Source: GCA-2716945 sp964342835 (lineage in GTDB: Bacteria; Pseudomonadota; Gammaproteobacteria; GCA-002705445; GCA-002716945). From it: 31,362 nucleotides of DNA. Numbering within the stretch: the first letter of the stretch is position 1; each line of letters starts with the position of its first letter. The position numbers and the translations under genes are program-made. Below the pieces are notes generated by a model. It worked only from the letters and a program-made list of their open reading frames with translations, had not been told where the DNA came from and did no database searches. The stretch is taken from contig CAYFGJ010000001.1 of the NCBI GenBank assembly GCA_964342835.1, positions 1-31,362 on the forward strand, given 5' to 3'. This document shows positions 16,683 through 21,779 of the stretch, in pieces.

Positions 16683-17806
16683 TGAACAAGACTAAACATC
16701 AAGAATTATCATCTGATGAATTAATAAAATCTGTAATTCAAAAGATTGCGACTGGTCCTACACAAAGCAAAAATATAAGTAGAGAAGAAGCAAAACAGTG
16801 TATGTTAAATATACTTGATAATAAAATAGATGAAGTAAGATCATCAATATTCTTAATTGCATTACGTATGAAAAGAGAAACAGATGATGAGAATTTAGGT
16901 ATACATGATGCCATAATTGAAACAACTAAAACGATAGACATCTCTTTGGATCATTTAATAAATATTGCTGATCCTTATGATGGATTTACAAGACACATTC
17001 CATCATCCGCATTCATTCCACCAGTACTAGCGGAATTAGGTTATCCAACAATTTCACATGGATTAGAGTCTGTTGGGCCTAAATATGGTTGTACACATCA
17101 TCAGACCTATGCAGAACTTGGATTAAATCCAAAATTAAATCATGAACAAAATATTGAAAGATTATTAAATAAAAAAATTGGATGGGCATATATTGATCAA
17201 TGTCAATTTAATAAAAAACTTTTTAATCTTATGTCTCTTAGAAAAAAGATTATCAAGAGACCTGCTATTACAACAGTAGAAGTTTTAGTCAAACCTATTG
17301 CAGCTAAAAAAAATTATTTTGTTACTGGATATGTTCATAAAGCATATCCTCCAATATATTTAAAATTAGCAAGAAATGCAGGATTTAATAGTTCAATGGT
17401 TATAAAAGGAACAGAAGGTGGAATAATTCCCTCTCTAAGTCAACCAAGTAAAATATTTTCTTATAAAAATATTAATGATGAAGATGTGGCTAGTGAATAT
17501 GATCCAAAAAAAGATTGTGAAATTGATCAATCTATAAGAGCAGTAGAAATACCAAAAAATGCATCTATAACATCAGCGGTTGATAAAATTGAATCAAAAA
17601 TCCAACCAAAAGATATAGCAAAAGAGAGCGTAAAACAAGGAATTGAGGCACTGAAGGGGAAAGAGGGTTCAATGAAAGATTGTATAGCATATGGAGCATC
17701 TATTATCTTCAGCAAAATTAGTGGATACGATATACATAAAAGTAATAATGAAATTAAAAAAGTTCTCGATTCTGGATCTGCATTTGAGAGAATAAATCAT
17801 GAATAA
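16682..17806 (+). CDS. TrpD2-like protein (anthranilate phosphoribosyltransferase fold, YbiB family)
   Basis: A 374-residue protein with a nucleoside phosphorylase/phosphoribosyltransferase class III fold. It has an N-terminal helical domain (residues 20-80), then the catalytic-type domain with IADPYDGFTRHIP, GLESVGPKYGCTHHQT, FVTGYVHKAYPP and IKGTEGGIIPSL. TrpD's glycine-rich PRPP loop (GTGGD) is not intact: the equivalent reads DPYDGFTR. E. coli YbiB (TrpD2), of similar architecture, binds nucleic acids and lacks TrpD activity. A tryptophan-pathway role is unlikely here, with no other trp gene present. It is coupled to the hydroxylase before it and overlaps the DUF4396 gene by 8 bases. Confidence 0.75.
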   Translation: MNKTKHQELSSDELIKSVIQKIATGPTQSKNISREEAKQCMLNILDNKIDEVRSSIFLIALRMKRETDDENLGIHDAIIETTKTIDISLDHLINIADPYDGFTRHIPSSAFIPPVLAELGYPTISHGLESVGPKYGCTHHQTYAELGLNPKLNHEQNIERLLNKKIGWAYIDQCQFNKKLFNLMSLRKKIIKRPAITTVEVLVKPIAAKKNYFVTGYVHKAYPPIYLKLARNAGFNSSMVIKGTEGGIIPSLSQPSKIFSYKNINDEDVASEYDPKKDCEIDQSIRAVEIPKNASITSAVDKIESKIQPKDIAKESVKQGIEALKGKEGSMKDCIAYGASIIFSKISGYDIHKSNNEIKKVLDSGSAFERINHE

Positions 17807-18239
17807 TACAATTACATTTGACTGGAGTGATAAAGAAATATGGAGTAGATCTGCATATAATACAATGTGGTGTTTAATTGGCTGCAGTATAGGTGATCTT
17901 GGTACAATTTATTATTTTCAAATAACAGGCATTCCTTGGACTACTATGTCAATAATGTTATTAGCAATGTTTAATGGCATTGTTACTAGTATTATTTTAG
18001 AAACATTTATTCTATTAAAACAAATGTCTTTTTTTGTTGCTCTTAAAACTGCTATGGGTATGAGTTTAATTTCTATGATAAGTATGGAATTAGCAATGAA
18101 TCTTGTTGATGTATTATTAACTGGAGGTGCTAGATTAAACCTTTATGTCATTCCAATCATGTTGATTGCGGGTTTTATAACACCCTGGCCATATAATTAT
18201 TGGAGATTAAAAAAATTTGGATCTGGTTGTTGCCATTAA
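17799..18239 (+). CDS. DUF4396-like membrane protein
   Basis: A 146-residue protein with about four hydrophobic segments: residues 22-40, 48-68, 78-100 and 112-130. The start SAYNTMWCLIGCSIGDLGT with paired Cys in the first segment, and the PWPYNYWRLKKFG end, resemble DUF4396 proteins. The C-terminus is GSGCCH, a possible metal-binding end. Function is unknown. Its start overlaps the TrpD2-like gene by 8 bases and its stop overlaps the exbB stop on the other strand by 4 bases. Confidence 0.68.
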   Translation: MNNTITFDWSDKEIWSRSAYNTMWCLIGCSIGDLGTIYYFQITGIPWTTMSIMLLAMFNGIVTSIILETFILLKQMSFFVALKTAMGMSLISMISMELAMNLVDVLLTGGARLNLYVIPIMLIAGFITPWPYNYWRLKKFGSGCCH

Positions 18240-18865
18240 TTAATATGGGATGTAAAAATTTGTGTAACAGAATTTTCTATATTATTTTTTAATTTATTAG
18301 TAAGAGTCCTAAACCATGACTCACATATAACAATGGGTATTGCAACACTCAATCCGGCTGCGGTTGTTAATAAAGCTTCCCAAATACCACCAGAAAGCAT
18401 AGATGGATCAACATTTTTTCCAGCTATTTCCATTTGTTGGAAAGCTTCTATCATACCAAATACTGTACCCAACAAACCTAGAAGCGGAGCTATAGTAGCA
18501 ATAACTTGCAAAGAATCTAGTTTTTGATTATAAAATTCTATCCTTTCTTCACATAATCTTGTAATCTCTTCTCTTATATTGCTTTCTTCTTTTTCAGTAA
18601 TTTTCTTATGTTTCAATAATTGATACATTGTAAATGAAATAACTTCGGCAACAGGGTGCATAATATTTTGGATAGAATCATAAGCATGAGTTTTTTCGTC
18701 TTCTATCCATAACTGAATACTTTTATTAATTACAGCATGCTCAAAAAAGTTAGCATGATAAAATTGATGAAGTTTATATAAAATAACAGCTAAAGCAAAT
18801 ATTGATAATAATAACAATATGTATATGATTGGCCCGCCTAAATCTAATAATGCATTTATTTCCAT
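18236..18865 (-). CDS. exbB: ExbB, MotA/TolQ/ExbB-type proton channel subunit
   Basis: A 209-residue inner-membrane protein of the MotA/TolQ/ExbB family, which with ExbD converts proton motive force into energy for TonB. Three membrane segments are seen: residues 8-28, about 123-143 (IATIAPLLGLLGTVFGMIEAF) and 163-185 (LTTAAGLSVAIPIVICESW). The APLLGLLGTVFG signature is complete. It lies downstream of the copper receptor. The exbD and tonB genes are 6 kb away beyond the second receptor, and no other exbB is in the window, so this is probably their partner. Confidence 0.88.
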   Translation of the reverse strand: MEINALLDLGGPIIYILLLLSIFALAVILYKLHQFYHANFFEHAVINKSIQLWIEDEKTHAYDSIQNIMHPVAEVISFTMYQLLKHKKITEKEESNIREEITRLCEERIEFYNQKLDSLQVIATIAPLLGLLGTVFGMIEAFQQMEIAGKNVDPSMLSGGIWEALLTTAAGLSVAIPIVICESWFRTLTNKLKNNIENSVTQIFTSHIN

Positions 18866-18875
18866 ATATCTTCAA

Positions 18876-18934
18876 ATTAGTGGTTGATTTTTAAAGTTAG
18901 ATTATATTAACTAATATCTTTTTCAACCACTAAT
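18876..18934. repeat. 12-bp perfect inverted repeat with 35-base spacer between copper receptor and exbB
   Basis: ATTAGTGGTTGA (18876-18887) and TCAACCACTAAT (18923-18934) are exact reverse complements. The spacer contains a smaller TTAG/CTAA dyad. The element fills the gap between the receptor stop and the exbB start. It could attenuate or stabilise the transcript, or be a protein-binding site; the long loop argues against a classical intrinsic terminator. Confidence 0.6.
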
Positions 18935-18950
18935 CACAATTATTTACATA

Positions 18951-21035
18951 TTAAAAATCAACAATTAATGATCCCCAAAAACTTCTGCCGGGCTCATCTA
19001 CTCTATCAGCATCAGAATCAATAGCATTGGTGATATTTAAGTGTGTTGCATAGCGTTTATCGGTTAAGTTATTAACTCCTAAGGTAAGCTTATAATTAGG
19101 AGTTGGTTCAAAACCCGCATAAAGATCATACACCACATAGCCACCAGTTTTACCCACATCATAAATACGAGTGTCGACATTATCTTGAGTATCAGCAAAA
19201 CGGGCTCTGATCCCAAAATTAGTAGTTACGGTAACATAATCGACACTCATATCACCAGAAAGGGGCATTATCTGTGGCAAAGCAATATTGGTGGTATCAT
19301 CTGTACCATTTGTATAATTCAAATTTAATGTGGTAGATAAGTTAGGTGAAAATGATTTCATTAAAGTTAATTCATATCCCCATATTGTTGCATCCACATT
19401 TTTATATTTCTGTGCATCTGTAGCATCATTATCAAAAGTTGTATCTGTTGCACTCATTGATGCGCGATATGATGTAACAAAGTCATTAATATCATTGTGA
19501 TATATAGATGCATTTAAATTTGTATCAAACAATTTACCAACATAACCAAATTCAATAGTGTTATGTGTTTCTTCTTTCAAATTTGGATTACCTATATTTC
19601 TTCTTCTGTATTTTCCAGCCATTGCCATAGAGGTTTTTGCAGAATATAATTCTGTTGCATCTGGAGTTCTCTGGTTACGACTAAATGAAAGATAATAATT
19701 TCCATCTTGAAAATCTTTTTTATATCTTAAAAAGCCGCTCAAATTATTAAAATCTCTTTTACCAGCAGTTACTCCATAAAGACTATTAGCAGAAACTTGT
19801 AACGCGTGGTCACTACCTGGATCATCTGCAGCCCTTGTAGCATGTGTTTCAATTTGATCAAGTCTTAAGCCATAAGTCAAAATTGTATTAGTATTTAACT
19901 TATTATCTTTTTCCATAAAAATTCCAAATTTCTCGATTTCTACACCAGGCCATAAATATGTTAAATGATAATTAGTTCCACTAATCATCATATTTTGTTC
20001 AGCATCTCGAGTATTTTCTTCATAATCTATACCAACTCTCATATTCTTTCCGATTGTACCTATCAATCGTCCTCCATATGTATCAGATGCGGCAGGTGTT
20101 TTCATTTTCATTTCACTACCTCTTTCATTTGCAGATCGAACAGTATAGTTATCCATAAAATGATCCATATCTGATTGGAAAAGTTCAAAATTTAAACTAC
20201 TAAATGGTCCAACAGGGTTAGGGGTACGGTATTTAAAACTATAAATATCTGTGTAACTATAGACAATGTCCATTAACAAGCCAGCATATTCAACATTTTC
20301 CTGTTTATTGTTGTCATATATTATTTCAACTTTTGATCCACTAGATGTTCGTTGCCCAAGTATAAATGCATAATCTGATGTGCGATAAGCGGTTGCAGGT
20401 TTTATTCCTGTACCTGTTTCATATCGATTGGCATCAGAATAAGATCCATTGATTCTGAAATATGTATTGCCACTTCCAAATGTTATATCACCAATCGTAG
20501 TAGCAGCTTCAGAGTTAGAATCAAATGTTTGACCTATTTTTAACTTATATGGTTTTTGTTCTTTTTGATCTTTATTATTTGTTATATATGGCAACGGCTC
20601 TGTAACACGCTCAAAGTTCAAAGCACCTCCTGGTCCTCCAGCCCCAAACATTACAGATTGAGTTCCTTTAATCAAAGTAACAGAATCATAGTTTTCAATA
20701 TTTACATACGTAGTAGCAGGATCCATTTTAGAAGAACAAGAACCATATACCATTGCTCCATCCATAAAAGTATTTAATCGTTGATCACTTAAACCTCTAA
20801 TAGAAATATCTAATCCATGTCCCCCTCTTCTTATTGTATTAACTCCGTTAATATTTTTTAATAAATCTCCACCGTCAACAGGGTTAGAGGTCTTAAGATC
20901 TTCAATAGCTTCAATACTATTAGTATTTAATACATCAGGGCTTATAATTTTAATCCCTGTCAAATTTTCATCTGCGTTAGCATACGTTATATAACTTACT
21001 AATAACGATACTGATAATAATATATTTTTTTTCAT
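18951..21035 (-). CDS. TonB-dependent copper receptor, OprC/NosA-like
   Basis: A 694-residue outer-membrane receptor. The start at 21035 (MKKNILLSVSLLVSY, a signal peptide) follows a strong GGAGGA site 6 bases upstream; a longer frame lacks these. The plug domain covers about residues 40-150 and has SIRGLSDQRLNTFMDG. It is followed by SCSSKMDP, whose CxxxM (C100, M104) matches the copper-binding CxxxM of Pseudomonas OprC. IENYDSVTLIKGTQSVMFGAG is also OprC-like. The barrel ends with Phe (SLIVDF), as outer-membrane proteins do. Copper(I/II) uptake is the best guess. It is preceded by a small secreted protein and followed by exbB. Confidence 0.85.
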   Translation of the reverse strand: MKKNILLSVSLLVSYITYANADENLTGIKIISPDVLNTNSIEAIEDLKTSNPVDGGDLLKNINGVNTIRRGGHGLDISIRGLSDQRLNTFMDGAMVYGSCSSKMDPATTYVNIENYDSVTLIKGTQSVMFGAGGPGGALNFERVTEPLPYITNNKDQKEQKPYKLKIGQTFDSNSEAATTIGDITFGSGNTYFRINGSYSDANRYETGTGIKPATAYRTSDYAFILGQRTSSGSKVEIIYDNNKQENVEYAGLLMDIVYSYTDIYSFKYRTPNPVGPFSSLNFELFQSDMDHFMDNYTVRSANERGSEMKMKTPAASDTYGGRLIGTIGKNMRVGIDYEENTRDAEQNMMISGTNYHLTYLWPGVEIEKFGIFMEKDNKLNTNTILTYGLRLDQIETHATRAADDPGSDHALQVSANSLYGVTAGKRDFNNLSGFLRYKKDFQDGNYYLSFSRNQRTPDATELYSAKTSMAMAGKYRRRNIGNPNLKEETHNTIEFGYVGKLFDTNLNASIYHNDINDFVTSYRASMSATDTTFDNDATDAQKYKNVDATIWGYELTLMKSFSPNLSTTLNLNYTNGTDDTTNIALPQIMPLSGDMSVDYVTVTTNFGIRARFADTQDNVDTRIYDVGKTGGYVVYDLYAGFEPTPNYKLTLGVNNLTDKRYATHLNITNAIDSDADRVDEPGRSFWGSLIVDF

Positions 21036-21063
21036 GTTTTTCCTCCTTTGGTTAATTAGATAT

Positions 21064-21088
21064 TTGCAACATGTCAAAGACATTGCAA
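21064..21088. promoter_or_regulatory. Imperfect dyad upstream of the copper receptor
   Basis: TTGCAACATGTC, spacer AAA, then GACATTGCAA form a near-perfect inverted repeat (one arm lacks two bases), 29 bases before the receptor start and just after the stop of the small secreted protein gene. It could be an operator for a metal regulator or an mRNA hairpin. It does not match the Fur sites nearby. Confidence 0.4.
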
Positions 21089-21109
21089 AAAAATAAATAT
21101 TATTGGTGT

Positions 21110-21424
21110 TTAAAATTGATTAGGAGGTGAACGTAGTTTAGGTGATATTAAAAAAGTAACAATAGATATGTCTTTATAAGACAAATTTTTTGCAGCAATT
21201 AAATCTAAAGATTCTAGATTTTCTAGATTAAGTTGTGAATCATATGAAAAATAATCTGGTGAAGATTGATAATTTGCATGCCTATCATTTGAATCTGATA
21301 ATTTACACAGATATGAAGTTTCATATGTTTTTATATCATTTGATGCAATAGATAGTAGTGGTAGCAATAAAATAGCCACACTTAAAAATATTGTAAAAAA
21401 ATTATGTATTATTGTATTTTTCAA
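21110..21424 (-). CDS. Small secreted protein upstream of the copper receptor, possibly DUF2946-like
   Basis: A 104-residue protein with a TTG start and an N-terminal signal or anchor (hydrophobic residues 8-27). The mature part is about 75 residues, with a single Cys (SYLCKLSD) and an end SPKLRSPPNQF. DUF2946 proteins, often beside copper TonB receptors, have a similar size, signal helix and R-x-PP end; this resemblance is weak. A GGGG ribosome site precedes the TTG. It shares the strand with the receptor 75 bases downstream and is probably in the same transcript. Confidence 0.55.
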   Translation of the reverse strand: MKNTIIHNFFTIFLSVAILLLPLLSIASNDIKTYETSYLCKLSDSNDRHANYQSSPDYFSYDSQLNLENLESLDLIAAKNLSYKDISIVTFLISPKLRSPPNQF

Positions 21425-21465
21425 ATTTAACCCCGGTAGGTATTATAAACCAAATATTTATATTT

Positions 21466-21503
21466 AAAAAGTATAGCAGGTTATTTTTTATAACCTGCTA
21501 TAC
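21466..21503 (-). terminator. Intrinsic terminator of the small Fur-boxed transcript
   Basis: A perfect 14-bp stem (21471-21484 with 21490-21503, arm GTATAGCAGGTTAT) closes a 5-base loop. It is followed on the minus strand by a run of five T. This is the strongest hairpin in the window. Reading leftward, it separates the transcript starting near 21635 from the copper-receptor unit. Confidence 0.85.
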
Positions 21504-21507
21504 AACT

Positions 21508-21534
21508 TCACATCGGAGAATGATGAAAGTTCTT
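21508..21534. repeat. 27-base direct repeat, copy 1
   Basis: On the plus strand it reads TCACA, T, CGGAGAATGATG, then AAAGTTCTT. Copy 2 at 21753-21779 differs at one base (C for T at position 6). It lies 4 bases from the terminator stem of the putative small RNA. Confidence 0.9.
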
Positions 21535-21621
21535 TGCAATATTAACAGGGTCAGACATCCTAGGGAAAGTTACTAGTTCTAATGAAATCTTCATATAAAT
21601 TATGTCAACCTGTCCCTGCAT
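21508..21621 (-). CDS. Possible 37-residue peptide inside the Fur-boxed transcript
   Basis: An ATG-to-TGA frame covers most of the putative small RNA. It starts MQGQVDIIYMKISLELV and ends NIAKNFHHSPM. There is no clear ribosome site before the ATG (context TTTGCAGTT). The last eight codons and the stop lie in the 27-base repeat; copy 2 would keep KNFHHSP in one frame, but there it directly follows another gene's stop. There is no Cys. It is listed as an alternative reading of the region. Confidence 0.25.
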   Translation of the reverse strand: MQGQVDIIYMKISLELVTFPRMSDPVNIAKNFHHSPM

Positions 21622-21625
21622 AACT

Positions 21626-21644
21626 GCAAATGAGAATCATTATC
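21626..21644. promoter_or_regulatory. Fur box upstream of the putative small RNA
   Basis: GCAAATGAGAATCATTATC matches the 19-base Fur consensus (GATAATGATAATCATTATC) at 16 of 19 positions. It overlaps the -10 element and start region of the minus-strand promoter, a classical repressing position when iron is sufficient. Confidence 0.85.
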
Positions 21645-21670
21645 ATATAAGAATTAGCCATGTCTGTCAA
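21642..21670 (-). promoter_or_regulatory. Sigma-70 promoter of the putative small RNA
   Basis: On the minus strand, TTGACA (21665-21670, perfect -35) and TATGAT (21642-21647) are 17 bases apart. It closely resembles the FecA-like receptor promoter at 24064-24091, including the downstream Fur box and TTTGC. Confidence 0.75.
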
Positions 21671-21704
21671 TAGAATATTAGTAACATTTAGTGTTTTTAT
21701 GATT

Positions 21705-21735
21705 AAAATAATACAGCCAGCAAAAGCTGGCTGTA
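21705..21735 (-). terminator. Intrinsic terminator of the FecA-like receptor gene
   Basis: A perfect 10-bp stem TACAGCCAGC/GCTGGCTGTA (21712-21721 with 21726-21735) with a 4-base loop is followed on the minus strand by TTATTTT. It is 43 bases past the receptor stop, with repeat copy 2 in between. Confidence 0.85.
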
Positions 21736-21752
21736 CTACGTATAACTAACAC

Positions 21753-21779
21753 TCACACCGGAGAATGATGAAAGTTCTT
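21753..21779. repeat. 27-base direct repeat, copy 2
   Basis: It is identical to copy 1 (21508-21534) except for one base. It overlaps the stop codon of the FecA-like receptor gene, read on the minus strand, and precedes that gene's terminator. Both copies thus lie just before a terminator in a transcript with a Fur-box promoter. Confidence 0.9.

Larger units (their letters stand above)
21466..21635 (-). ncRNA. Putative Fur-regulated small RNA (about 170 nt)
   Basis: A short minus-strand transcription unit with its own promoter (TTGACA, 17 bases, TATGAT), a Fur box over the -10 and start, and an intrinsic terminator. The layout is that of iron-responsive small RNAs such as RyhB or PrrF, although the sequence is not recognisably one of them. 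The part just before the terminator contains CATCATTCTCC. This is complementary to GGAGAATGATG, a ribosome site plus start codon, so it is a plausible seed. The same stretch is repeated at the 3' end of the FecA-like gene. Alternatives are a 37-codon peptide gene (21508-21621) or the remnant of a deleted receptor gene. Confidence 0.5.

Noticed and set aside
12884..18239. Search for a CRISPR array or other cas genes around the Cas6-like gene
   Set aside because: No regularly spaced direct repeats and no other Cas-like protein were found in this region or elsewhere in the window, so a CRISPR locus is not called.
21036..21083. Longer N-terminus for the copper receptor
   Set aside because: It would run through the GGAGGA ribosome site and put 16 polar residues before the signal peptide.
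21520..21576. Plus-strand 18-codon frame starting in repeat copy 1 (ribosome-site-like GGAG then ATGATG)
   Set aside because: It has no promoter on the plus strand, ends quickly, and copy 2 gives an unrelated 9-codon frame. The minus-strand promoter and terminator explain the region better.
21712..21735. Similarity of the AGCCAGC/GCTGGCT stem to the RyhB terminator
   Set aside because: It is a short GC-rich terminator stem past the receptor stop. There is no RyhB core sequence, so the likeness is probably chance.
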